Below are positions 18,907-28,792 of a stretch of 64,000 bases of DNA, piece after piece. The stretch comes from Bacillus methanolicus (GTDB lineage Bacteria > Bacillota > Bacilli > Bacillales > Cytobacillaceae): contig NZ_VTQX01000007.1 of NCBI RefSeq assembly GCF_008764295.1, forward strand, positions 1 through 64,000. The letters run 5' to 3'. The translations under genes and the position numbers were made by a program. The notes beneath the pieces were generated by a model. That model saw nothing but the letters and a program-made list of their open reading frames with translations, was not told the origin of the DNA and did no database searches. Each line of letters starts with the position of its first letter. The first letter of the stretch is position 1.

Positions 18907-19635
18907 ATGGAAAGATTACAGAAAGTCATAGCCCACGCTGGTTTTGCTTCGCGGAGAAAAGCGGAACAGCTCATAATAGATGGACAGGTGAAAGTAAATG
19001 GAAAAGTAGTGAAAGAATTAGGGGTTAAAGTATCTTCGACAGATAAGGTTGAGGTAAACGGAATCCCGGTAGAAAGAGAGGAGCCAATATACTTTTTGTT
19101 TTATAAACCACGAGGTGTCATCTCAAGTGTTAAAGATGATAAAGGTCGAAAGGTTGTCACCGATTTCTTACCGGACATTAAGCAAAGAGTGTACCCTATT
19201 GGGCGATTAGATTATGATACGACGGGGCTCCTTTTATTAACGAATGATGGAGAATTTGCGAACTTGCTTATGCATCCTAAAAATGAAATTGAAAAAGTAT
19301 ATGTTGCAAAAATAAAAGGCATTCCAGCACGAGAAAAAGTGAGAAGTCTAGAAAGAGGAGTGCAGCTAGAGGACGGGAAGACAGCTCCAGCTAAGGCGAA
19401 GGTTATTAGTATTGATAAGAAAAAACAAACCTCGATTGTAGAATTAACCATACATGAAGGAAGAAACCGTCAAGTGAGAAGGATGTTCGAAGCGATTGGG
19501 CACCCTGTTATGAAATTGAAACGGGAAAGATATGGCTTTTTAACATTACAGGGATTAAGTGTAGGAGATATGAGAGAATTGACTCCGCATGAGGTGAAAC
19601 AACTAAGAACCTTATCAACAGCTACGGAAAAATAG
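18907..19635 (+). CDS. rluB: 23S rRNA pseudouridine synthase RluB
   Basis: Modifies a uridine of 23S rRNA helix 89 to pseudouridine. N-terminal S4 RNA-binding domain (LQKVIAHAGFASRRKAEQLI), then the RsuA-type catalytic domain with Asp102 in GRLDYDTTGLLLLTNDG and the C-terminal HEGRNRQVRRMFEAIGH. The ATG encoding MERLQK was chosen over a GTG 9 nt upstream because of the family N-terminus; GAGGTGG precedes it. 242 residues. Confidence 0.95.
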   Translation: MERLQKVIAHAGFASRRKAEQLIIDGQVKVNGKVVKELGVKVSSTDKVEVNGIPVEREEPIYFLFYKPRGVISSVKDDKGRKVVTDFLPDIKQRVYPIGRLDYDTTGLLLLTNDGEFANLLMHPKNEIEKVYVAKIKGIPAREKVRSLERGVQLEDGKTAPAKAKVISIDKKKQTSIVELTIHEGRNRQVRRMFEAIGHPVMKLKRERYGFLTLQGLSVGDMRELTPHEVKQLRTLSTATEK

Positions 19636-19810
19636 GTTTTCTCTAGCATATTTTCAAAATAAAAGGTGTGAATAATTTCACTTATGACAAGGAAAAATTC
19701 ATAGAAGTGTCACACATATTGGCAAAGATAACACGGTCAATATGTTGAAAAATGTTATAATTATTTCAACTTGTGTTCATTTAGCTTGTTACTCGGAGGG
19801 GAGAATACAT

Positions 19811-20338
19811 ATGAAAAAGCAGCGTTTATTGATTCGAACCGTGATATTGCTAGTTTTAGGAGCTGCTGTCGTCTATACTCTGTATGCTAATTTTACGAAA
19901 GATGATATTCAGAAAGTAGCAGTAGGCAAGAAGGCACCAGATTTCGTCTTAACTGATATGAATGGGGAACAACATCGCTTATCCGATTATGAAGGTAAAG
20001 GAGTTCTCTTAAACTTTTGGGCTACATGGTGTAAGCCTTGTGAAAGAGAAATGCCTTATATGGATAAACAGTATCAGGAAAACCAGGAAGAGGATGTACA
20101 AATTTTAGCTGTAAATATCGGTGAATCAAATGTAGTCGTTAATGAGTTTATAAAAAAGCATGATTTAACATTTCCAATTTTAAATGACAAAAAGCAAGAG
20201 GTACAAACCGTTTATGGAATCGGTAATTTACCCATTACGTTCCTTATTGGTCCGGATGGAAACGTCGTCAATGTCCATGAAGGTGAGATTATTAACGAAC
20301 AAGTCGTTATAGATATGATCAAAGAGATAAAACCATAG
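19811..20338 (+). CDS. resA: Thiol-disulfide oxidoreductase ResA
   Basis: A membrane-anchored thioredoxin-like protein that reduces apocytochrome c haem-binding cysteines outside the cytoplasmic membrane. One N-terminal anchor (about residues 8-27), then a TlpA-type fold with WCKPC: Cys74 and Cys77, the same numbers as in B. subtilis. Start chosen at the ATG after GGAGGGG; 175 residues. First gene of resABC; a TATAAT sequence at 19756-19761 may be the -10 of its promoter. Confidence 0.96.
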   Translation: MKKQRLLIRTVILLVLGAAVVYTLYANFTKDDIQKVAVGKKAPDFVLTDMNGEQHRLSDYEGKGVLLNFWATWCKPCEREMPYMDKQYQENQEEDVQILAVNIGESNVVVNEFIKKHDLTFPILNDKKQEVQTVYGIGNLPITFLIGPDGNVVNVHEGEIINEQVVIDMIKEIKP

Positions 20339-20357
20339 GGTACGAGGAGTTTTTAAA

Positions 20358-22013
20358 ATGAAGGAAGTTAAATGTGAGTGTGGCCATGTTAATCCACACG
20401 GTACAGTGCTTTGTGAATCATGTGGATTAACATTAATTGAAGAGAAAGCACAGGGAAAGCTTCACGATATGCGGTATGAGGGAAGTGCACGTCGTTCTCA
20501 AACTTACAATAAAACCATTGTCGATAAAATTTGGAATTTCTTCTCTTCTGTTAAAGTAGGAGTATGGTTAATTGTTATTACGCTAGTTGCATCGGCATTA
20601 GGTACGATATTTCCTCAGGAAATGTATATTCCTACGATCATGACTGCAGCTGAATATTATGAGGACCAGTATGGCTGGCTTGGCAAGCTTTATTATGATC
20701 TTGGTTTTCATAATTTATACAGTTCATGGTGGTACTTAGTTTTAATCGCTTCAATCGGTGTTTCCCTTGTTATTTGTAGCATTGATCGAGCTATTCCACT
20801 GTATCGAGCACTAAACAAGCAAAGAGTAACACGTCATGAAAGCTTTTTAAAACGTCAACGCTTGTTTACGACCTCTGCTTCTGAGAACATAGACGCTTCT
20901 TTCGAAAAGGCAAAAGAAAATTTAGCAATGAAGCGCTATAAAATACGTGAAGAAGACGGAAATATTTTAGCGGAAAAAGGTCGTTTCTCCCGTTGGGGTC
21001 CGTATGTCAACCATTGTGGCTTAATTATTTTTCTTTTAGGTGGAATACTGCGCTTCGTTCCTGGCATGTACATTGATGATATGCTTTGGATTAGAGAAGG
21101 AGAAACGAAAGTAATCCCTGAAACAAACGGGGAGTATTATCTAGAAAATAAAGAATTTACACTAGAAGTGTATGATAAGGATAAAGACAACGAAGCTTTT
21201 AGTGAAGCAATTGAAAATGCCGGAATGGTTCCGAAAAATTTCCAATCGGATGTCATTCTTTATAAAAAGGCAGATGATTCTCTTCCAGGTGAAGAAGCAA
21301 AATTAGAACAAATTAAAGAATTCAATATTCGGGTGAATGAGCCTTTGAAATTTGATGGCTATGCTCTCTATCAAACAGAGTATAGGTTAGGTGAGTTATC
21401 GACAATGTCCTTCACGATGATGAACAAAAAAAGCAAGGAGGAATTTGGAGAGCTTACTATTGAACTAAATGATCCACAAACAAAATATGACCTGGGTGAT
21501 GGATACTCGGTGGAAGTAATGAGCTATTTCCCCGACTTTGAATTTAACGAAAGCGGAGAACCGACTACGAAATCACGTATCCCAAATAATCCGGCCTTCG
21601 TATTTAAAATGTTCTCGCCAGAAAAGCCAGAAGGTGAAATTAGCTTTGTAGCTATTCAACAAAACCTTGAGCCTTTCGGTGATAACGAATACCAGCTTCG
21701 CTTCTCAGGAATTGAAACAAATGATGTTACGGGGTTAACGGTCCGAAAGGATTTAACACTCTGGTTATTCGCTCTCGGCGGTTTTATCTTTATGATTGGA
21801 GTTGCCCAAGGCTCATATTGGAATCATCGACGAATTTGGTTAAGAAGAAAAGATGACGAAATTTGGGTAGCTGCTCATACCAATAAAAATTGGCATGGAC
21901 TCAAGCGTGAAATTAGTACAATATTGGAGGGGACAGGGATAGAGGAACCGTTGGATCAGCTTCAAGAGAATGAAAACCAAGATTCCGAGAAAAAAAATAG
22001 TAATCATGAGTAG
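20358..22013 (+). CDS. resB: Cytochrome c biogenesis protein ResB
   Basis: System II cytochrome c maturation protein; with ResC it moves haem across the membrane and attaches it to apocytochromes. 551 residues. N-terminal CxC...CxxC zinc-ribbon-like segment (Cys6, Cys8, Cys19, Cys22), two membrane spans near 63-85 and 120-145, a third near 216, a large external domain (about 240-465) and a last span near 470-490. 19 nt after resA. Confidence 0.95.
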   Translation: MKEVKCECGHVNPHGTVLCESCGLTLIEEKAQGKLHDMRYEGSARRSQTYNKTIVDKIWNFFSSVKVGVWLIVITLVASALGTIFPQEMYIPTIMTAAEYYEDQYGWLGKLYYDLGFHNLYSSWWYLVLIASIGVSLVICSIDRAIPLYRALNKQRVTRHESFLKRQRLFTTSASENIDASFEKAKENLAMKRYKIREEDGNILAEKGRFSRWGPYVNHCGLIIFLLGGILRFVPGMYIDDMLWIREGETKVIPETNGEYYLENKEFTLEVYDKDKDNEAFSEAIENAGMVPKNFQSDVILYKKADDSLPGEEAKLEQIKEFNIRVNEPLKFDGYALYQTEYRLGELSTMSFTMMNKKSKEEFGELTIELNDPQTKYDLGDGYSVEVMSYFPDFEFNESGEPTTKSRIPNNPAFVFKMFSPEKPEGEISFVAIQQNLEPFGDNEYQLRFSGIETNDVTGLTVRKDLTLWLFALGGFIFMIGVAQGSYWNHRRIWLRRKDDEIWVAAHTNKNWHGLKREISTILEGTGIEEPLDQLQENENQDSEKKNSNHE

Positions 22014-22045
22014 TGAAATATGCAGATAAGTAAGGAGGAAGTAGG

Positions 22046-23233
22046 TTGGCTAGTTTAAGTTCAAACCTTTTATTAATAGCATTTATTTTATACTTAGTGG
22101 CCATTCCTTTTTTTGGAGGAGCGATTAGGCAGAAAAAAGGATTGGATGAAGAAAAGAAGTCTTTTGATAAGTGGGCCAAAATTGGAATTGTTATTACCAT
22201 TATTGGCTTCATAGCGCAATTAGGCTTCTTCATTACGAGATGGATTGTAGCGGGACATGCTCCATTAAGCAATCTGTTCGAATATACGACGTTTTTTGGA
22301 ATGTGTTTAGTTGCTTCATTTATTTTAATATACTTTATTTATAAAACATCGATTCTAGGAATGTTTGTTTTGCCGATTGCGCTATTAATCATTGCATATG
22401 CAAGCATGTTCCCAAGAGAAATCTCACCTTTAATACCAGCATTACAGAGTCATTGGCTCCAAATCCATGTTTCAACTGTTGCATTGGGAGAAGCAATACT
22501 CGCAGTAAGCTTTGGCGCTGCACTCATTTATTTAGTTAAAGCCATTGATCATACAAAACGTAGCAAAAGTACTTTCTGGCTAGAAGTGATTATGTATTCA
22601 ATTGTATCGGTTGTTGCATTTATTGCCGTTACGTCTACTTTTGCTATTACGGATTACAAGGCTTCCTACAGCTATATCGATAAAAATGGATATGAAGCAG
22701 AAATGGATTATACAATTCCAGCAGTTATTGGTCCAAACGAATGGAAGGTAATAGAAGATGGAACATTTGAGCCATGGGTTCAAGTGCCAGGTATTATAAA
22801 TGCCAAAAAATTAAATACTGTAGTTTGGTCATTAGTGGTAGGGTTGGGCTTATACTTTTTAATTAGACTGATTCTCAGAAAAAGAATTGGTGCTGCCCTG
22901 CAGCCATTAACGAAGAACATTAAACTCGATTTAGTTGATGAAATTAGTTATCGTTCAGTCTTGATTGGCTTTCCGGTCTTTACTTTAGGCGGTCTAGTAT
23001 TTGCAATGATTTGGGCGCAAATCGCTTGGACTCGTTTCTGGGGTTGGGATCCAAAAGAGGTCTGGGCATTGATTACATGGCTTTTCTATGCCGCTTTCCT
23101 ACATCTTCGCTTAGCTAAAGGCTGGCATGGTGAGAAATCGGCATGGCTAGCTGTTATTGGTTTTGCGATCATCATGTTTAATTTAATCGCCGTTAACTTA
23201 GTTATTGCTGGGCTACACTCCTATGCTGGTTAA
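22046..23233 (+). CDS. resC: Cytochrome c biogenesis protein ResC (CcsA family)
   Basis: A polytopic haem handling protein of 395 residues and partner of ResB. The tryptophan-rich haem motif [14 protein letters not shown] is near 336-349, with conserved His residues (HAPLSNLFE near 72, HSHWLQIHV region near 140, GLHSYAG at the end). TTG start with TAAGGAGG; 32 nt after resB. A terminator follows. Confidence 0.95.
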   Translation: MASLSSNLLLIAFILYLVAIPFFGGAIRQKKGLDEEKKSFDKWAKIGIVITIIGFIAQLGFFITRWIVAGHAPLSNLFEYTTFFGMCLVASFILIYFIYKTSILGMFVLPIALLIIAYASMFPREISPLIPALQSHWLQIHVSTVALGEAILAVSFGAALIYLVKAIDHTKRSKSTFWLEVIMYSIVSVVAFIAVTSTFAITDYKASYSYIDKNGYEAEMDYTIPAVIGPNEWKVIEDGTFEPWVQVPGIINAKKLNTVVWSLVVGLGLYFLIRLILRKRIGAALQPLTKNIKLDLVDEISYRSVLIGFPVFTLGGLVFAMIWAQIAWTRFWGWDPKEVWALITWLFYAAFLHLRLAKGWHGEKSAWLAVIGFAIIMFNLIAVNLVIAGLHSYAG

Positions 23234-23261
23234 GAAATAAGGTTATTAGAAATTTATATAT

Positions 23262-23289
23262 TGCCTTCACTTTTTGTGGAGGCATTTTT
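23262..23289 (+). terminator. resABC terminator
   Basis: TGCCTTCAC/GTGGAGGCA stem with a TTTTT loop, then TTTTT. It separates resABC from resDE. Confidence 0.8.
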
Positions 23290-23454
23290 CAAAATAGGAT
23301 GTGAGCGTTTTTAACCTAGACACTGCTGATGTTTCAACGTGTTTACATTAGTGTCTAACTTTTAGTCAATCGTTTATAATGAAGTATAAGCACGTAATAC
23401 TTTTTAGAACTTATGATGGAAGTATTGAAAATGGATATGATAGGGGGAGCGATT

Positions 23455-24171
23455 ATGGATAAAGAAGTAAAAATTTTGGTTGTCGATGATGAAGAAAGAA
23501 TTAGACGTCTTTTAAAAATGTACTTAGAAAGAGAAGATTATTTAATTGATGAAGCTGAAGACGGCAATGAGGCATTAGCAAAAGCGATTGCCAATGATTA
23601 TGATGTGATTTTGCTCGATTTAATGATGCCTGGAAAAGATGGGATTGAGGTATGTCGAGAATTAAGAGAAAAGAAAGCGACTCCAGTTATTATGCTTACT
23701 GCTAAAGGAGAAGAAGTGAATCGTGTCCAAGGGTTTGAAGTGGGTACAGATGATTATATTGTAAAACCATTCAGTCCTCGTGAGGTTGTACTCCGCGTGA
23801 AAGCTTTGCTAAGAAGATCTTCAAGTACGTCGTATTTACAAACGGAAACAACCACAAAAGATGTCATTGTTTTTCCTAGTCTGACGATTGATAATGACGC
23901 TCATCGAGTTTTGGCAGAAGGCAAAGAAGTTAGTTTAACACCGAAGGAATATGAACTTCTTTATTTTTTAGCAAAGTCTCCAGATAAAGTATTTGATCGG
24001 GAACAGCTCTTAAAAGAAGTTTGGCATTATGAATTCTTTGGAGATTTGAGAACGGTTGATACGCATGTTAAACGTTTACGTGAAAAGCTGAATAAAGTCT
24101 CAGAGGATGCTGCCAGTATGATTGTAACAGTATGGGGTGTAGGTTATAAGTTTGAGGTTGTCAATGAATGA
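23455..24171 (+). CDS. resD: Response regulator ResD
   Basis: OmpR-class regulator of aerobic and anaerobic respiration. Receiver domain 1-120 with the phospho-acceptor Asp55 ([14 protein letters not shown]) and Lys in IVKPF; winged-helix DNA-binding domain 140-235. The ATG encoding [13 protein letters not shown] was chosen after AGGGGGAG; 238 residues. Its stop overlaps the resE start (ATGA-type coupling). Confidence 0.96.
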   Translation: MDKEVKILVVDDEERIRRLLKMYLEREDYLIDEAEDGNEALAKAIANDYDVILLDLMMPGKDGIEVCRELREKKATPVIMLTAKGEEVNRVQGFEVGTDDYIVKPFSPREVVLRVKALLRRSSSTSYLQTETTTKDVIVFPSLTIDNDAHRVLAEGKEVSLTPKEYELLYFLAKSPDKVFDREQLLKEVWHYEFFGDLRTVDTHVKRLREKLNKVSEDAASMIVTVWGVGYKFEVVNE

Positions 24172-25940
24172 TGTTTTGGCGCAGTGTAGTTGGTAAGCTC
24201 TGGTTTACCATTCTTTTTCTTGTTATATTTGTCCTGTTTATTTTAACAGTGATGCTGCTGGAATTCTTTGAAAATTATCATATCAATGAGACGGAGAGTA
24301 ATCTTCAGAAAACAGCTACACGTATTTCGCACTTTTTGGAAGAACAGGATGAAAGTATCGGCCTTCAGTTGGCTTGGGAACTTCTCGATGATAAGACAGA
24401 GGCGATGATTATTTTTGATGAACAAGAGTATTTTTCTTCGCCCACAATGGATGAGAACTTTGGATTACCTGTAACTTACTTTTTAACAGATCCTGAATTA
24501 ATGCATGTTTTTACTGAGAACAAAACAGTTAAAAAAATGGCCAATTTTCCAATGGCAAATGATGATGAGGATTCGCGCTTATTAATCATCGGTACACCGA
24601 TCGACATGGTAGGAAAAGAACAGGGTGCAGTTTTTATCATGCAATCGTTAACGGTGATGGAGGAGACATCCAATTCAACGAAGAAGTTTATTTTACTTGC
24701 TGCTGGAGTAGCCATTATTTTGACGACTATTTTTGCATTTTTCTTAGCGACAAGAATTAATGCTCCTCTGCGTAAAATGAAAGAGGCAGCCTTTGAAATT
24801 GCAAGAGGAAAGTTCGATACAAAGGTACCGATCTTAACAAATGATGAAATCGGGGAGTTGGCGACCGCATTTAACCAAATGGGGAGACAGTTAAAGTTTA
24901 ATCTTAACGCCCTCAGTCAAGAGAAGGAGCAGCTATCCAGCATTCTTAGCAGTATGGTCGATGGAGTTATAACATTTAATCGTGACGGTACGATTTTGAT
25001 TACGAATCCTCCTGCTGAAAGATTTTTACAGGACTGGTATTTTGAGCAGGATGGGAAATCAAGAAGTGCGGAAGAAGTTCCTTATGAAGTAATGGAGCTT
25101 TTCAAGCTTGCGGTAAACACAGAACAAGAGCAAGTCGGTGAAATCTCTGTTCAAGGAAGATTCTGGGTCATTATTGTAAGTCCTTTATATAATAATACCT
25201 TTATTCGTGGTGCTGTCGCAGTTGTTCGCGATATGACCGAGGAACGTCAACTTGACAAGCTGCGACAAGATTTTATTGCCAACGTCTCACATGAATTAAG
25301 AACGCCGATTTCGATGATGCAAGGCTATAGTGAAGCGATTGTAGATGGAATTGCCGAATCAGAAGAGGAAAAGATGGAAATGGCAAGGGTAATTTATGAT
25401 GAATCGCTAAGAATGGGCCGCCTTGTAAATGAATTATTGGACCTTGCTCGTATGGAAGCAGGACATATCCAGCTTGATATTAGTTTAATAGAAGTGAAAT
25501 CATATTTGGAAAGAATTATTCGAAAATTCCAAGGGTTGGCAAAGGAAAAGGGAATTCATTTAAAAGGTGATTTTTACAATTTGGAATTGACCTATTATTT
25601 TGATGGGGATCGAATTGAACAGGTTTTGACTAATTTAATTGATAATGCGATTAGGCATACAGAGGATAATGGCATCATTGTCGTTTCGGGGAAAATAGAA
25701 GAGAAAGGGCTTCATATTGAAGTATTCAATTCTGGCAAAGGCATTCTCGAAGAGGACCTTCCCTTTGTTTTTGAACGCTTTTATAAAGGGGATAAAGCAA
25801 GGACAAGAGGCCGTTCTGGAACAGGGTTAGGACTTGCTATCGCTAAAAATATTGTTGAGAGCCATAAAGGACATATTTCCGTTCACAGTAAAGACGGACA
25901 TGGAACGACATTTTCCTTTTTCATTCCTCGAAATTTATAA
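24168..25940 (+). CDS. resE: Sensor histidine kinase ResE
   Basis: The membrane sensor that phosphorylates ResD under oxygen limitation. 590 residues: TM1 about 8-30, external loop, TM2 about 176-198, HAMP (about 199-250), PAS (about 255-360), HisKA with the phospho-histidine His375 in [12 protein letters not shown], and HATPase with [10 protein letters not shown] and [16 protein letters not shown]. It is followed by a copy of the 152-bp repeat and then a terminator. Confidence 0.95.
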   Translation: MMFWRSVVGKLWFTILFLVIFVLFILTVMLLEFFENYHINETESNLQKTATRISHFLEEQDESIGLQLAWELLDDKTEAMIIFDEQEYFSSPTMDENFGLPVTYFLTDPELMHVFTENKTVKKMANFPMANDDEDSRLLIIGTPIDMVGKEQGAVFIMQSLTVMEETSNSTKKFILLAAGVAIILTTIFAFFLATRINAPLRKMKEAAFEIARGKFDTKVPILTNDEIGELATAFNQMGRQLKFNLNALSQEKEQLSSILSSMVDGVITFNRDGTILITNPPAERFLQDWYFEQDGKSRSAEEVPYEVMELFKLAVNTEQEQVGEISVQGRFWVIIVSPLYNNTFIRGAVAVVRDMTEERQLDKLRQDFIANVSHELRTPISMMQGYSEAIVDGIAESEEEKMEMARVIYDESLRMGRLVNELLDLARMEAGHIQLDISLIEVKSYLERIIRKFQGLAKEKGIHLKGDFYNLELTYYFDGDRIEQVLTNLIDNAIRHTEDNGIIVVSGKIEEKGLHIEVFNSGKGILEEDLPFVFERFYKGDKARTRGRSGTGLGLAIAKNIVESHKGHISVHSKDGHGTTFSFFIPRNL

Positions 25941-25984
25941 GAACAACAAGAAAACTGACGACTCATCTTGATTCACAAGGAACA

Positions 25985-26216
25985 TCGAAAAGCGGAAGCG
26001 GCTCGTTCATCTCCGTACAAACTGGAAGGACAGCGACTGAGATAAAGGAAAACCGAGAAGCGAAAGCGAATCGAGTTTGACTTATCGTAGGGAGGTGGGC
26101 TGAAGTTTGCAAGGAGATAGCCGCTGGAGCTAGCCAAATCGAAAAGCGGAAGTTCCCTGTTTAGCGCCGTATGGACTGGACGGGGCTGACTGAGATAAAG
26201 GAGATACGAAGAGCAA
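25985..26216 (+). repeat. 152-bp modular repeat, copy A (one and a half units)
   Basis: One full unit (25991-26144, 154 nt owing to a 2-nt insertion) is followed by a second unit cut off after about 70 nt. The first has the type I 5' arm and central variant b (AAACCGA/TCGAGTTT); the second has the type II 5' arm (TAGCGCCGTATGGACT). Same strand as resE, starting 50 nt after its stop. See findings for the folded structure. Confidence 0.95.
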
Positions 26217-26269
26217 GGCTAGGTAATCTGGATAAAATAATATCGGGTCATAGCTCATCATCATCTTTT

Positions 26270-26308
26270 AAAAAAGGGAGGAGTTTTACAAAACTTCTTC
26301 CTTTTTTT
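26270..26308 (+). terminator. resDE terminator
   Basis: AAAAAAGGGAGGAGTTTT pairs with AAAACTTCTTCCTTTTTT around a very short loop and ends in T residues. It lies beyond repeat copy A, so the repeat is transcribed as part of the resDE 3' region. Confidence 0.85.
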
Positions 26309-26436
26309 ATTGAAAAATACTATATTAGTGATATTAGTGTATTTCTTTTAAAGAAATGGAAATTGACGAAGTGACCTTGAGTGATCAACATAAATGATTT
26401 GGACAATCATAGTTACAAAAATTTCGACAATATGAA

Positions 26437-26466
26437 TGTAACTTTTGTGGATAATATTACGACTAA
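26437..26466 (+). promoter_or_regulatory. Sigma-X-type autoregulatory promoter
   Basis: TGTAAC, a 17-nt spacer and CGACTAA match the ECF sigma-X pattern (TGTAAC-N16/17-CGAC). It lies 24 nt before the sigX ATG, which gives a very short leader. Confidence 0.8.
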
Positions 26467-26490
26467 TTGGTTGAACGGGGAGGGAAACCA

Positions 26491-27042
26491 ATGGACTCCG
26501 TTTTTGATGAGCTGTATTCAAAATATCATCATGACGTTTTTCAATTTATTTTTTATATGGTGAAAAATAGGGAACAAGCTGAAGATCTTGTTCAAGAGGT
26601 ATATATAAGGGTACTAAAATCTTATGACCGTTTTGAGGGGAAAAGTAGTGAAAAAACATGGCTATTTTCAATTGCGAGAAACGTAGCAATTGATTATTTC
26701 CGAAAGCAAAAAGGATGGCGGCAGAAAATTGCTGAAAAGTTTGATTGGACTACTGGTCAGATTAAAGATGATAGTCCTATCCCTGAAGAAATTGCTTTAC
26801 AAAATGAGGAAATTTCATTGATATATCAGTGTTTAGACCATTGTACAGTTGATCAAAGGATGGTTATCATATTGCGTTATATTCAAGAATTGACCATTAT
26901 TGAAACTGCAGAAGCTTTAGGTTGGACAGAAAGCAAGGTTAAAACAACTCAACACCGAGCCTTAAAAGTATTGAAAAAAGAAATGGAAGAAAGAATGGCA
27001 AAGGAGGGGACAACAAGTGAGAAAATCAGAGTGGAGCGATGA
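26491..27042 (+). CDS. sigX: ECF RNA polymerase sigma factor SigX
   Basis: An extracytoplasmic-function sigma factor for cell-envelope modification genes. 183 residues with region 2 (NREQAEDLVQEVYIRVLKSYDRFEGKSSEKTWLFSIARN) and region 4 (LRYIQELTIIETAEALGWTESKVKTTQHRALK). ATG chosen after GGGGAGGG. Overlaps rsiX by 26 nt. Preceded by a matching ECF promoter, so it probably activates itself. Confidence 0.94.
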   Translation: MDSVFDELYSKYHHDVFQFIFYMVKNREQAEDLVQEVYIRVLKSYDRFEGKSSEKTWLFSIARNVAIDYFRKQKGWRQKIAEKFDWTTGQIKDDSPIPEEIALQNEEISLIYQCLDHCTVDQRMVIILRYIQELTIIETAEALGWTESKVKTTQHRALKVLKKEMEERMAKEGTTSEKIRVER

Positions 27043-28246
27043 ACAGCTTGAGAAATTACTACGAGAAATGCCCAAGATCGAAGACAATCGCGATCCTCGT
27101 GATATATATCAAAACATTTCACTTAGATTGAGTAAGAGAAAGCAACGCTCCTGGCTCATCCCTTCTGCTGCTACTGCTGCAGTGATTTTAATAGTAGCAG
27201 TACTTTCTTCTAATCTTTTAGGCGAAAATTCTTCCTCTGAACAATCAGCGGAGAGTGGAAATGCGACAGAGCAAGCTGAACGATCAGAAATGAATATAAT
27301 CAAAGATGAGGATGCAGGTGTCGTTTATGACAGTGCAGTTGAGGAAAAGCAAGATATCCCTACTAATGATGAGGCTACTGAAGAAGGAGTGACTTCTTCA
27401 ATCACTGATATTAAGCAAGAGTACACTGCCGTATATGCTGAAGATGTAAATGGTGCGGAAGAAAATACACTTACTTTTGCGATACCAGATGAGCAAAATC
27501 AAATTATCGTACCTATAACTGTACTCATCCCAAAGGAGAAGGGAAAGTCTCTTTTTGAGCAGTATACAGAGACAATGGCAAAGTTACATGAAAAGGAATG
27601 GGGACTTGCGGAGACGTTCCCATTAAAAAATGTGGAACTATCGGTCATCAAAGATGATATTTTAAAGGTGAATGTTCCAAGTGGTCAAACCTATCAAGGT
27701 TCTGCAAACGAAATAGCTTTTACTTCTGTTATTAAGAAAACTGCTAAATCTTTAGGGTTAACGGGAATTGAATTATATACAGATAATCAACCAGGAATTG
27801 AATTGGGGAATGAAGGGGAACTCCCTGGCTTAGATCTTTCGGATGATGGAAATTATGCTTACTACTTTTACTATTCAAATGTGAATCCAGAAGTCCCTTA
27901 TTTAGTTCCGTATGAAAAATCATTCACGAATATTGAAGCGGCATTAAATGCAATGAAGGAAAATGTTGATACTCATCAGTTAAGTGCGTCGATCCCTCAA
28001 AATATTGATATTGAAGAAATACACGGGGAGAAGGGGATGTTAACCCTACAGCTAAATGAAGATTCTGATATGACTAGCACAAAAACAATCCTTCAGACAA
28101 TTGAAGCAATCTTACTAACAGCGAAAGAGTTTAATTATAATAAAGTAAAAATTGAGTATAGTAAACTTGAGAAAATTGGAAAATTCGTCTTTAATGAGGA
28201 AATAAATGTTCCGATTGCTCCTAATAAAAGAGAAATATTAAATTAA
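27017..28246 (+). CDS. rsiX: Anti-sigma-X factor RsiX
   Basis: A membrane-anchored inhibitor of SigX, 409 residues. A cytoplasmic N-terminal part (1-45) contains WSDEQLEKLLREMPKIEDNRDP, followed by one membrane span (about 46-65), an acidic low-complexity linker (70-140) and two external GerMN-like segments (about 150-270 and 275-395). GTG start with AAGGAGGGG inside sigX, so the two are translationally coupled. Confidence 0.92.
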   Translation: MRKSEWSDEQLEKLLREMPKIEDNRDPRDIYQNISLRLSKRKQRSWLIPSAATAAVILIVAVLSSNLLGENSSSEQSAESGNATEQAERSEMNIIKDEDAGVVYDSAVEEKQDIPTNDEATEEGVTSSITDIKQEYTAVYAEDVNGAEENTLTFAIPDEQNQIIVPITVLIPKEKGKSLFEQYTETMAKLHEKEWGLAETFPLKNVELSVIKDDILKVNVPSGQTYQGSANEIAFTSVIKKTAKSLGLTGIELYTDNQPGIELGNEGELPGLDLSDDGNYAYYFYYSNVNPEVPYLVPYEKSFTNIEAALNAMKENVDTHQLSASIPQNIDIEEIHGEKGMLTLQLNEDSDMTSTKTILQTIEAILLTAKEFNYNKVKIEYSKLEKIGKFVFNEEINVPIAPNKREILN

Positions 28247-28371
28247 GATCTCTAAAGGCTGATTTTTTGTCTTAGTTTGTAAGACGTCTCATTATTTGAG
28301 CTGAAAATGTCTGTCTTGCGGCGTAAGTGACAAGTTTATAGGTGTGGGGGGCACTATTTGAAGTACCCTGT

Positions 28372-28408
28372 AAAAAAACAAGTGAGCTAATGGCCCACTT
28401 GTTTTTTT
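28372..28408 (+). terminator. sigX-rsiX terminator
   Basis: AAAAAAACAAGTGG pairs with CCACTTGTTTTTTT; the 3' arm ends in seven T residues. The next 384 nt to the M23 gene are AT-rich without a recognisable gene or promoter. Confidence 0.85.
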
Positions 28409-28792
28409 GAGATAAATATTGTTCCAAAAGTAAATTAGAACTGAGTTATTAACCGATACCTTTCCTTAGGATGCGTTAATGTGTAGCAATGATTTAGGGG
28501 GCGCAACCTATTCTTACATAGTCATACTTTATGCCTGCTAAAAAGATTAGTTTAACTTCAAAGAAATGAACTTTCGACAACCCATTTTTTTGTAATTGGA
28601 CCGAAATCAATAATTTTTGTATAAAAAAACGAAAACTATCCAAATAATAACAAATGTCTTTCTAAAAAAGAATTTTACATAGCGAGGAGAGGATTTGACA
28701 GGTTTTTCATTTTACTCCGCTTAATTAGTAGTTCTAACAACGTACAAGCTGTCATATCGTGTAGGGAAAAGCTCAAATTAAGGAGGATTCTA

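Noticed and set aside
26171-26563. Small open frames between resE and sigX
   Set aside because: One starts inside the repeat and the other overlaps the sigX promoter and gene start; no ribosome sites.
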